The position numbers and the translations under genes are program-made. A stretch of DNA of 64,000 nucleotides from Neobacillus niacini NBRC 15566 (GTDB lineage Bacteria > Bacillota > Bacilli > Bacillales > Cytobacillaceae): NCBI RefSeq assembly GCF_001591505.1, contig NZ_BCVA01000023.1, positions 1-64,000 of the forward strand, in the 5' to 3' direction. Below are positions 44,238-53,195 of this stretch, one piece after another; the stretch's first letter is position 1; every line of letters begins with the position of its first letter. The notes under the pieces are model-generated. The model was not told the origin of the DNA. It made no database searches and worked only from the letters and a program-made list of their open reading frames with translations.

Positions 44238-44972
44238 ATGGAAAAGATCATTGACATTCAACATTTAAACAAATCCTTTGGAACACATGAAGTTTTAAAA
44301 GACATTGACTTTTCGGTGAGTAAGGGAGAAGTAGTCACCATTATCGGTTCTTCGGGCTCTGGTAAATCAACCCTTCTTCGTTGTATTAATCTTTTAGAAA
44401 AACCAAGCGGCGGACAAATTATTTATCACGGTGAAAATATATTAGACGAAAAGCATGATGTAGCAGACTACCGGAAGCATTTAGGGATGGTGTTCCAACA
44501 ATTTAATTTATTTAACAATCATAATGTTCTTAACAACTGTGTGGTAGGACAAATAAAAGTATTAAAGCGCTCTAAGGAAGAAGCCGAAAGAGTAGCGATG
44601 AAGTACTTGAAGGTTGTTGGAATGGACAAATATATTAACGCGAAGCCGCATCAGCTATCCGGCGGGCAAAAGCAGCGTGTGGCAATCGCAAGGGCACTTT
44701 CCATGGAACCTGATGTAATGTTATTTGATGAACCAACATCCGCACTTGACCCAGAAATGGTAGGAGAGGTTCTAAAAGTTATGAAGGAATTGGCTGAATC
44801 AGGTCTTACGATGTTAATCGTAACCCATGAAATGGAATTTGCAAGAGAAGTTTCTGATCGAGTGGTATTTATGGACAAGGGAGTTATTGCGGAAGAAGGA
44901 AGTCCAGAACAGATTTTTAATAACCCAACACAAGAGCGTACGAGAGAATTCCTGAAACGGACATTAAAATAA
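44238..44972 (+). CDS. Amino-acid ABC transporter ATP-binding protein 2
   Basis: The 244-residue ATPase has Walker [10 protein letters not shown], signature LSGGQKQR, Walker [13 protein letters not shown] and VTHEMEF. I place the start at ATG 44238, 7 bases after AAGGAGG; GTG 44232 is too close to it. It ends the operon; no strong terminator is apparent, but the repeat region that follows could contribute one. Confidence 0.94.
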   Translation: MEKIIDIQHLNKSFGTHEVLKDIDFSVSKGEVVTIIGSSGSGKSTLLRCINLLEKPSGGQIIYHGENILDEKHDVADYRKHLGMVFQQFNLFNNHNVLNNCVVGQIKVLKRSKEEAERVAMKYLKVVGMDKYINAKPHQLSGGQKQRVAIARALSMEPDVMLFDEPTSALDPEMVGEVLKVMKELAESGLTMLIVTHEMEFAREVSDRVVFMDKGVIAEEGSPEQIFNNPTQERTREFLKRTLK

Positions 44973-45033
44973 TCACCATTATATTTTCTAATAAGTGAAA
45001 CTCCGGATGAGATAAGTGCGGATTCATTAACCC

Positions 45034-45270
45034 GTTCATGAGGACATTTCTTTGTTTTGAATCTGTTATTTGGGCCTCATGATACATTCATGAGGCTCAT
45101 TTCTAATAATGGATCTACTAATTGGTCTTCATGAAACGTCCATGAGGACATTTTTTAGTTTTGAATCAGATTTTTGGGTCTCATGGTGCATCCATGAGAC
45201 CCATTTCCATTAATGAATTTACTGATTTGGCTTCATAAAGCGTCCATGAGGCCAATTTCCACTTATGGAT
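45034..45270. repeat. Repeats of about 103 bp with CATGAGG palindromes
   Basis: A unit of about 103 bp occurs twice and begins a third time: CATGAGGACATTT at 45038 and 45141; CTCATGATACATTCATGAG at 45075 and its variant CTCATGGTGCATCCATGAG at 45180; and CTTCATGAAACGTCCATGAGG with a later copy at 45230. Each contains dyads built on CTCATG/CATGAG. The stretch between the ABC operon and serA contains no gene. Confidence 0.7.
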
Positions 45271-45296
45271 CTATCATTCATATATACATGCACAAG

Positions 45297-45330
45297 AATG
45301 GAGCCAGTATTGAAATCTGGCTCCATTTTT
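45297..45330. terminator. Terminator of serA
   Basis: AATGGAGCCAG (45297-45307) pairs with CTGGCTCCATT (45317-45327). The T run is better on the plus strand, but the hairpin lies just after the minus-strand serA stop, so it may work both ways. Confidence 0.65.
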
Positions 45331-45344
45331 ATGGCTTTATATAT

Positions 45345-46544
45345 TTAAATAATACGAGCAGTTACCATGCCAGAGATTAGTTTGATTTTCTCCTCTAATG
45401 CTGGAATGACATCACCATTTACCTTATTATCGATGTCAATCATGGTATATGCATAGTTCCCTCGGCTTCTGTTAACCATATCCGCAATGTTTAATTGATA
45501 ACTAGATATAGCGGATGTAATCTGTCCGACCATATTTGGAACATTGTGGTGGAATGCCAATACTCTCTGCTTTCCTGTATAAGGAAGGGAAGCATTTGGG
45601 AAATTTACTGAGTTTTTGATGTTTCCTGTTTCTAAAAATTCCTTCACCTGACGGGCAGCCATAATCGCACAATTCTCCTCAGATTCTTGTGAAGAGGCAC
45701 CTAGGTGGGGAATCGGAACTGTATTTTTCATTTTCAGAACCTTTTCATTCGGGAAGTCTGTAATATATTTCCCAACTTTCCCGCTTTCGAGAGCAGCCGC
45801 CATGTGTGTCTCATTTACAAGCTCACCGCGTGAGAAATTTAAAATATGAACACCCGGCTTCATGATGCTGAATGTTGCTTCGTTAAACATTTCCTTTGTA
45901 TCCTCAGTAAACGGTACGTGTACAGTGATGTAATCAGATTCTGCGAACAACTGTTCAATTGTTATGGCCCGCTGTACATTGCGTGACAAATTCCAAGCTG
46001 TATCGACGGAGATAAACGGGTCAAACCCGATTACATCCATATCTAAATCTAGCGCGTCATTCGCTACAAGCGCACCAATTGCTCCTAAACCAATGACTCC
46101 TAACGTTTTTCCTTTAATTTCTTTTCCGACAAACTGTTTTTTTCCAGCCTCTACTAGCTTCGGAATTTGGTCGCCTTCAGCTTCCAATGCCTTTGCCCAA
46201 GCAATACCGTCAAAAAGATTGCGTGATGAAGAGATTAAAGAGGTTAGAACCATTTCTTTTACGGCATTGGCATTTGCACCAGGGGTATTAAACACAACGA
46301 TTCCTTGCTCTGTGCATTTTTCTACCGGAATATTATTTACACCTGCACCAGCTCTTGCAATTGCTTTTAAATTATTGCCGATTTCTAATGAGTGCATATT
46401 AAAGCTGCGAACAAGGATGGCATCGGGATCTTCGCTGCCGTTGTCAATCTGAAAATTGCCTTTAGTGAATACCTTTAGTCCACTTTCTGCAATATTATTA
46501 AGTGTTTTGATTGTTTTTACCTTTTCTAAAGTGATAGTGCTCAT
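45345..46544 (-). CDS. serA: D-3-phosphoglycerate dehydrogenase
   Basis: SerA performs the first step of serine synthesis, oxidising 3-phosphoglycerate with NAD. The 399-residue protein has an N-terminal catalytic half, a Rossmann domain with GVIGLGAIG near residue 150, the family sequence LNFSRGELVNE and the catalytic His in PHLGAS. It ends in an ACT domain (about 320-399), the shorter architecture without the intervening domain. ATG 46544 has AGGAGGG 7 bases upstream; the open frame beyond it runs through a riboswitch and is not coding. Confidence 0.92.
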   Translation of the reverse strand: MSTITLEKVKTIKTLNNIAESGLKVFTKGNFQIDNGSEDPDAILVRSFNMHSLEIGNNLKAIARAGAGVNNIPVEKCTEQGIVVFNTPGANANAVKEMVLTSLISSSRNLFDGIAWAKALEAEGDQIPKLVEAGKKQFVGKEIKGKTLGVIGLGAIGALVANDALDLDMDVIGFDPFISVDTAWNLSRNVQRAITIEQLFAESDYITVHVPFTEDTKEMFNEATFSIMKPGVHILNFSRGELVNETHMAAALESGKVGKYITDFPNEKVLKMKNTVPIPHLGASSQESEENCAIMAARQVKEFLETGNIKNSVNFPNASLPYTGKQRVLAFHHNVPNMVGQITSAISSYQLNIADMVNRSRGNYAYTMIDIDNKVNGDVIPALEEKIKLISGMVTARII

Positions 46545-46570
46545 AATATCCCTCCTATTAATAAACAGAA

Positions 46571-46599
46571 AGAGGTAAGGGATATAATCCCCTACCTCT
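46571..46599 (-). promoter_or_regulatory. Expression-platform hairpin of the ZTP riboswitch
   Basis: On the minus strand AGAGGTAGGG pairs with CCCTTACCTCT (one base bulged), followed by T-rich sequence. Its left arm starts where the aptamer ends, so ligand binding could compete with it. The ribosome site of serA follows 20 bases later. Confidence 0.6.
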
Positions 46600-46668
46600 G
46601 CCCAGGCGAACGGCTGCGACACCATATGCTCCCTCGCGGTTATCCGCGTTTCGCCAGTTACACATGGT
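46598..46668 (-). ncRNA. ZTP (pfl) riboswitch upstream of serA
   Basis: On the minus strand the pfl-motif elements appear in order: GTAACTGGCG, a small hairpin GCGG/CCGC, AGGGAGC, closing of P1 (ACCAT/ATGGT), and GCCGTTCGCCTGGGCA. The motif is known to bind ZMP/ZTP and to control purine and one-carbon genes. Control of serA fits, since serine supplies glycine and one-carbon units. Confidence 0.82.
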
Positions 46669-46803
46669 CTTTTTATTTATTTTATATTATCATAATTGTC
46701 TGTAGATTTCTACTCTTTATGAGGTCATTTTTAAAATGGATGACGTTTCCAGTGAACTCAAGTATAATTTTAGAATAAAAGGCTAATAGGACGTGAGTAT
46801 AGG

Positions 46804-47739
46804 TTGAAAAAGGTAACAATAGAAAGCTTGGTTCAAAGGTTTTCTTTAAAAGTACTGGCTGGGGAAAACCATCTGCAGAAGGTCATTACACAGCCCCGGG
46901 TGCATCGTCCAGGATTGGAATTTGTGGGCCACTTTGACTTTTTTCCGACGGAACAAGTACAAATTTTAGGGAAAAAGGAAATTACCTACTTACATAAGTT
47001 GAGCAGAGAGGAACGTAAAATTCGGATTGGCAATATTGTTCACTACCATCCGCCATGTTTTATCGTAACGGCTGGTGAAGAAGGACTTACTTATCTAATT
47101 CACCATTGTACAGAACAGGGTATTCCCTTGTTAGTGACAAAACAGCCTGAGACAACTTCAGAGTTTATCCCTAAATTGGATGCGTTCTTGGTGAAGGAAT
47201 TAGCACCAGAGATATCTGTTCATGGAGTTTGTATGAATGTATCAGGCATAGGTATCCTACTTCGCGGTAATTCGGGGGTCGGAAAAAGTGAAACGGCCCA
47301 CACATTAATTCGCCGTGGCCACCGGCTGGTATCGGATGATATCGTGGTCCTAAAGAAACTGAGTACGCAAACTATTTTGGGTACCCATGATGGAAAATCA
47401 AAAGAGTTTTTGGCTCTTCGTAGTATAGGACTGCTTAATGTCGTCCGTTTATATGGTCGTAAGGCTTTCCAGGATGAAACACGGATATCCCTTGATATTC
47501 ACTTAACGAAGTGGGAAAAAGACGCTTTATATAATGATTTAGAACAGGAGTATCATTATACTGACTATATGGGTGTTAAAATTCCTTGCATGGAAATCCA
47601 ACTGCAGCCTGGACGTGATGTGGCTGGTTTAATAGAGGCTGCTGCAAATAATTGGTACTTAAAGCAGCAAGGATACAGCGCAGTCGAAGAATTCATGAGC
47701 CGAGTTGAGGCTGATATAAAGAATTCTGGAAGGGATTAA
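46804..47739 (+). CDS. HPr kinase/phosphorylase-like protein (divergent paralogue)
   Basis: The 311-residue protein has both HprK domains: an N-terminal half (RPGLEFVGHFDFFP, about 35-50) and a C-terminal kinase domain with the P-loop GNSGVGKSET (about 154). HprK phosphorylates Ser46 of HPr in carbon catabolite control. The second signature, EIRGLGIINV in B. subtilis HprK, reads ALRSIGLLNV, so a Glu and a Gly are changed. It is not next to lgt, the usual context. It is therefore likely a paralogue with altered activity. The start is TTG 46804. Confidence 0.8.
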   Translation: MKKVTIESLVQRFSLKVLAGENHLQKVITQPRVHRPGLEFVGHFDFFPTEQVQILGKKEITYLHKLSREERKIRIGNIVHYHPPCFIVTAGEEGLTYLIHHCTEQGIPLLVTKQPETTSEFIPKLDAFLVKELAPEISVHGVCMNVSGIGILLRGNSGVGKSETAHTLIRRGHRLVSDDIVVLKKLSTQTILGTHDGKSKEFLALRSIGLLNVVRLYGRKAFQDETRISLDIHLTKWEKDALYNDLEQEYHYTDYMGVKIPCMEIQLQPGRDVAGLIEAAANNWYLKQQGYSAVEEFMSRVEADIKNSGRD

Positions 47740-47819
47740 CTATTCGATTTATCTCTTAACGGTATAAATAGTTTGACTTAAGTAGAGAGTGAGTATAGAC
47801 TGAATATTAAGTTAATGAG

Positions 47820-47916
47820 AAGACCACTAGGGGAGCCATTTTATGGCTGAGACAAGAGTTATCTTGGACCCTTTGAACCTGATCTAGTTCATACTAGCGT
47901 AGGAAAGTGGAGTCTG
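47820..47916 (+). ncRNA. TPP riboswitch (THI box)
   Basis: The THI-box sequence is nearly complete: AGGGGAGCC, GGCTGAGA, GGACCCTTTGAACCTGATC, then TAGTTCATACTAGCGTAGG and AAGTGG. P1 pairs AGACCACT with AGTGGAGTCT. It is followed by a terminator and tenA, so thiamine pyrophosphate should repress the gene. Confidence 0.95.
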
Positions 47917-47943
47917 TGTATGAATATATAAAATTACTATTCT

Positions 47944-47972
47944 GCCGCTCCATTTTTGGAGCGGCTTTTTCG
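47944..47972 (+). terminator. Terminator of the TPP riboswitch
   Basis: GCCGCTCC (47944-47951) pairs with GGAGCGGC (47958-47965), followed by a T run. Confidence 0.88.
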
Positions 47973-48032
47973 TGTTTATAAATGCAGCCGCTCCTTTCTA
48001 ATGTCTTCCAATAAACAATAAGGGAGAGAAAT

Positions 48033-48722
48033 ATGATGAGTTTTTCAGCAGAATTGAGAAAAGAAGCAAATCCGATTTTTAATGCGATTTTTGAACATCC
48101 TTTCGTCCAAGGGATTGCAAAGGGGGATTTAAAAAGCGAACAATTAATTCATTATGTTAAACAGGACTTTGAATATTTGAATTCCTTTATACGAATCTAT
48201 GGAATCGCGGTTTCCAAGTGTGAGAATCGTGAAGATATGGAAATGTTTAATAAGCAGATTTCATTTATATTAAACAGTGAAATTCATCCACATCATAACT
48301 TTTGTCAGGTAGCTGGTGTTCCCTATGAGGTATTACATGGATATCCGTTATCCCCATCAGCACATCAATATATACGTCATATGCTTACAGTTGCACACGA
48401 AGGAACATTAGGGGAAATTTTAGCTGTGTTATTGCCATGTCCGTGGACATACTGGGAGATTGGGAAGAAATTATTAACGGAAGTGAATCCTGATCGCTCT
48501 CATCCTTATTATGATTGGATTCGTTTTTATGGCAGTATAACGGATTCAATAACGATTAAATTTTGTGCCCGCCTAGATGAATGGGCAAAAAATGCACCAG
48601 AGAGAGAAAAGGAAAAGATGAAGGAACATTTCTTAATTAGCTGTCAACTTGAATATATGTTTTGGGATATGGCTTATAAACTTGAAGAATGGCCTGTGAA
48701 AATGGAGGCAGTGAAAGGCTAA
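48033..48722 (+). CDS. tenA: Thiaminase II / aminopyrimidine aminohydrolase
   Basis: TenA hydrolyses degraded thiamine pyrimidines so that they can be reused for thiamine synthesis. The 229-residue protein has HPFVQGIAKG at the start, the catalytic cysteine in LLPCPWTYWEIG and the closing LEYMFWDMAYKLEEWP. It is complete. The TPP riboswitch upstream fits. It stands alone, without other thi genes in the window. GGGAGAG precedes two adjacent ATG codons (48033, 48036). Confidence 0.93.
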   Translation: MMSFSAELRKEANPIFNAIFEHPFVQGIAKGDLKSEQLIHYVKQDFEYLNSFIRIYGIAVSKCENREDMEMFNKQISFILNSEIHPHHNFCQVAGVPYEVLHGYPLSPSAHQYIRHMLTVAHEGTLGEILAVLLPCPWTYWEIGKKLLTEVNPDRSHPYYDWIRFYGSITDSITIKFCARLDEWAKNAPEREKEKMKEHFLISCQLEYMFWDMAYKLEEWPVKMEAVKG

Positions 48723-48779
48723 AATAGAAAATAAAAGAGGTAACTACTACCTCCTTCCAATAAAAATTTGTTTAATAGG

Positions 48780-48811
48780 TAAAAGACGCTTCCAAAGGAG
48801 GCGTCTTTTTT
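48780..48811 (+). terminator. Terminator of tenA
   Basis: AAAAGACGC pairs with GCGTCTTTT, followed by T residues. Confidence 0.8.
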
Positions 48812-48982
48812 GTGATGAATAAAATTTATAAAGATATTTAATAAATTGGTTATTGTAATTTTTATAATATCTGATTATAATACAAGACATAACAAATAAA
48901 AAAGCGTTTTCAAAAAGGAGGTTACACAAATTAAACTGGCAGGAATGCAAGATCAAATCTTTTAAGAAAATAAAGGAATTAG

Positions 48983-50353
<1,371 letters not shown>

Positions 50354-50437
50354 TCGATAGAAAATAGGAAGTTAGTTCGTTTTTTATTAAATTTATAAAA
50401 TTATAAAGTAGTTATATAGTTAGGGAGGAAAATGTTG

Positions 50438-51451
50438 ATGTTAAAATATGATGAAGAATTATTTCTAAGACTCGTAGAAAAAGAAGGCCTTGCTTTTCGC
50501 GGGCAAATTGAAGATATTGTTGATGGAATATGCAAAAGAGGCTACAGCAATATTTTCCTGATTGGTGCTGGCGGAACCATTGCGATGATGTATCCTTATG
50601 AATATATATTAAAATCGAATTCTACTATTGATGTTCATGCGGAAATTGCTGCTGAATTCATGGTGATGAATAATAGGCATTTTAGCAAGGATTCCGTTTG
50701 TATCTTTACATCCGTATCGGGAACAACGAAAGAAACAGTTGAAGCAGCAGAGTTTTGTAAGGCAGCGGGTGCAACTACAATTGCATTAGTAGCGGAGCCG
50801 AACACGCCGTTAACTCAAATTGTGGACCACTGTATCACAACTGGATCTGAAACACATTCTTTTGATACGTTCTTCATGCTTCTGTATATGTTCGTATTCC
50901 GTTTCATGTATAACAATAACGAGTTCCCGCAATATGAGCAGTTTACAAAAGAGGTGGCATTATTACCGCAAGCCATTTTAAATGCTGTGAAAGCCTTCGA
51001 TAAAAGTGCTGAGGAATTTGCGATTAAACACAAGGACACGGACTATCACATGATGGTTGGCTCCGGCAATTTATGGGGGAATACATATTCCTATGCTATG
51101 TGTATTTTAGAAGAGATGCAATGGATTCATGCGAGGTCGATACATGCAGCAGAATTTTTCCACGGTACACTTGAATTGGTGGTCGAAGATACGAGTGTTA
51201 TTTTACTAAAGGGTGAAGATGAAACACGACCATTAATGGACCGTGTGGAAAGATTCGCTGAAAAGATTACAAACCAGCTCACTGTAATTGATACAAAGGA
51301 TTTTAAGATGGAAGGGATTAGTGAAGAGTTTAGAAAACACTTTGCTGTCAGTATCAATTGGTCTGTCTTAAGTCGAATCAGCGTATATCTTGAGCGGGAA
51401 AGAAATCATCCCTTAACGCTAAGAAGATATTACCGACAAATGGAGTATTAA
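50438..51451 (+). CDS. frlB: SIS-domain fructoselysine-6-phosphate deglycase, FrlB-like
   Basis: FrlB splits fructoselysine 6-phosphate into glucose 6-phosphate and lysine. The 337-residue protein has two SIS domains, with IGAGGTIAM, the sugar-phosphate motif FTSVSGTTKET and SGNLWG in the second half. ATG 50438 gives MLKYDEE and is 9 bases from AGGGAGG; ATG 50432 is only 3 away. It lies between frlA- and frlD-like genes, which supports the assignment over a generic GlmS-like role. A hairpin after it (51461) may reduce read-through. Confidence 0.86.
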   Translation: MLKYDEELFLRLVEKEGLAFRGQIEDIVDGICKRGYSNIFLIGAGGTIAMMYPYEYILKSNSTIDVHAEIAAEFMVMNNRHFSKDSVCIFTSVSGTTKETVEAAEFCKAAGATTIALVAEPNTPLTQIVDHCITTGSETHSFDTFFMLLYMFVFRFMYNNNEFPQYEQFTKEVALLPQAILNAVKAFDKSAEEFAIKHKDTDYHMMVGSGNLWGNTYSYAMCILEEMQWIHARSIHAAEFFHGTLELVVEDTSVILLKGEDETRPLMDRVERFAEKITNQLTVIDTKDFKMEGISEEFRKHFAVSINWSVLSRISVYLERERNHPLTLRRYYRQMEY

Positions 51452-51460
51452 AATGCCTGT

Positions 51461-51489
51461 GAGCACTACTTACTTAGTAGTGCTCGTTC
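51461..51489 (+). terminator. Hairpin between frlB and frlD
   Basis: GAGCACTAC (51461-51469) pairs with GTAGTGCTC (51477-51485). The T run after it is poor, so it is more likely a partial terminator or mRNA stabiliser than a full stop. Confidence 0.55.
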
Positions 51490-51518
51490 CTTAATGTTCA
51501 AGAGAGAGGGGAATAAAG

Positions 51519-52301
51519 ATGAGGATTGCAACAGTCGGAGATAATTGTATGGATGTCTATCAAACAAGCGGGAATGCCTATCCTGGTGGGAATCCTGTCA
51601 ATGTAGCCGTTTATTTAACAGAATTAGGTGCTGATTCCTCTTATATTGGCTGGGTTGGCTGTGATTCTTATGGTGAACGAATGAGTAAAGAGATTTTAAA
51701 AAAGGGTGTTGATATTACTCATCTATCAAAGAAGGACGGAAAAACGGCTGTTACCTATGTCGAATTGGTCAATAATGATCGTGTTTTTGGAGAATATGAT
51801 GAAGGTGTGATGGCTGACTTCATCTTAACACAGGACGAACTTGACTTTATTGGAACACATCAACTAATACATGCTGGTGTTTGGGGGCATGTAGAAGAGT
51901 ATTATTCTCATTTTAAAGAAATGGGATTACAGACATCCTTTGATTTTTCTAACCAATTAGATCATAGACTTGTCAAAACCCTGCCACAGTACGTGGATTA
52001 TTCATTCTTTTCCTATACGCAGGATGATCCTTTTATTCGCCAATTTTTAAAGGATGTAAAGAATAATGGCTCAAAAATTACTATAGCGACTTTAGGTGAG
52101 AATGGATCACTTGCTTATGATGGTGAACAATTCTATAAAAGCGGTGTAGTAGCAGTAGATGTGGTAGATACAATGGGAGCGGGAGATTCTTTTATATCTG
52201 GGTTTATTTATGGAAAATTGAAAGGTTTTTCTACTGCCAAATGTTTAGAGTTGGGAGCCGAAACGGCAGCGAAGACGATTCAATACTTTGGTGCTTGGTG
52301 A
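51519..52301 (+). CDS. frlD: Fructoselysine 6-kinase
   Basis: FrlD phosphorylates fructoselysine at C6. The 260-residue PfkB-family kinase has GDNCMDVY and GGNPVNVAV at the start, NDRVFGEYDEGVMADF in the middle, and the anion-hole and base motif DTMGAGDSF near the end. It ends KTIQYFGAW, very like the E. coli enzyme. AGAGAGGGG precedes the ATG. Confidence 0.93.
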   Translation: MRIATVGDNCMDVYQTSGNAYPGGNPVNVAVYLTELGADSSYIGWVGCDSYGERMSKEILKKGVDITHLSKKDGKTAVTYVELVNNDRVFGEYDEGVMADFILTQDELDFIGTHQLIHAGVWGHVEEYYSHFKEMGLQTSFDFSNQLDHRLVKTLPQYVDYSFFSYTQDDPFIRQFLKDVKNNGSKITIATLGENGSLAYDGEQFYKSGVVAVDVVDTMGAGDSFISGFIYGKLKGFSTAKCLELGAETAAKTIQYFGAW

Positions 52302-52368
52302 CTGTTGTAGTCAATCAATGTATAATGATTAGTATAATTGTCAAATGACGGATAAGGATGGATTTAGT

Positions 52369-53097
52369 ATGAGTTTAAATCCTTCAACCCCACAGCCATT
52401 ATACATGCAAGTTAGGCAAATGTTGAAGAATGATATCCAAACTGGAAAATATAAACCGGACGAGCAGATTCCAACTGAAGCAGAACTTTGTGAAATCTAT
52501 AACGTAAGCCGTATTACGATACGTAAGGCAATTGAGGAATTGGTAAAGGAAGGAGCCCTGACACGAATTCCCCGTAGAGGCACCTTTGTTACATCAAAAA
52601 AGTTCCATAATGAATTACTATCTGTAAGCGGATTTTCAGAATTTAGCCATCAGTTGGGTATGATACCTAATTCTCGAATTTTACGAAGTGAGGTTATTCC
52701 TGCACCTGAAGATGTTGCGAAGCACCTATTAATTGTTGAAGGTAGTCCTGTTCTAGCACTTGAACGGCTTATGTATGTAAATGACCGTCCTCTTTTCTAC
52801 GATATCGCGCATTATTCATTGATTCGGTTTCCAGATTTAGAAAAGAAAATCGCAAGGAACGAATCAACTTATAAAGTCCTTTCAGAAGATTATCATACTG
52901 AAATAGTTAGTAATGATAAGATTATTGATGTTATTGGTGCGACAAATGACTATGCGAAATTACTAGAATGTGATATTGGAGCCAATCTTTTTAGAATCTT
53001 AAAAATTGCATTTAATGCTAATGACGACCCTGTACATCTCTCTACTTTTATGTGTGAGACAAGTAAAGTCAATTTGACGGTTCATCGGGCAAGATAG
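52369..53097 (+). CDS. frlR: GntR-family regulator with UTRA domain, FrlR-like
   Basis: The 242-residue regulator has a GntR winged HTH (about 10-75, with AELCEIYNVSRITIRKAIEEL) and a UTRA effector domain (about 95-235). It is the last gene of the fructoselysine cluster and probably represses it until fructoselysine 6-phosphate is present. ATG 52369 has AAGGATGG about 6 bases upstream; the in-frame ATG 52345 has no ribosome site. Confidence 0.88.
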   Translation: MSLNPSTPQPLYMQVRQMLKNDIQTGKYKPDEQIPTEAELCEIYNVSRITIRKAIEELVKEGALTRIPRRGTFVTSKKFHNELLSVSGFSEFSHQLGMIPNSRILRSEVIPAPEDVAKHLLIVEGSPVLALERLMYVNDRPLFYDIAHYSLIRFPDLEKKIARNESTYKVLSEDYHTEIVSNDKIIDVIGATNDYAKLLECDIGANLFRILKIAFNANDDPVHLSTFMCETSKVNLTVHRAR

Positions 53098-53139
53098 GTT
53101 AGTTAAATAACCACTAATAAAATTTATAGTAGATAAAAG

Positions 53140-53176
53140 AGAGGGAGAAATACCAGTTGGTATTTCTCCCTCTATA
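53140..53176. terminator. Bidirectional terminator between frlR and oppA
   Basis: AGAGGGAGAAATACCA pairs with its complement at 53157-53172 in a long perfect stem; it lies between convergent genes. Confidence 0.85.
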
Positions 53177-53195
53177 TTTATATCGTACGGAGATT

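Noticed and set aside
46545..46625. N-terminal extension of serA
   Set aside because: The frame is open, but it lies in the ZTP riboswitch and the ribosome site fits ATG 46544.
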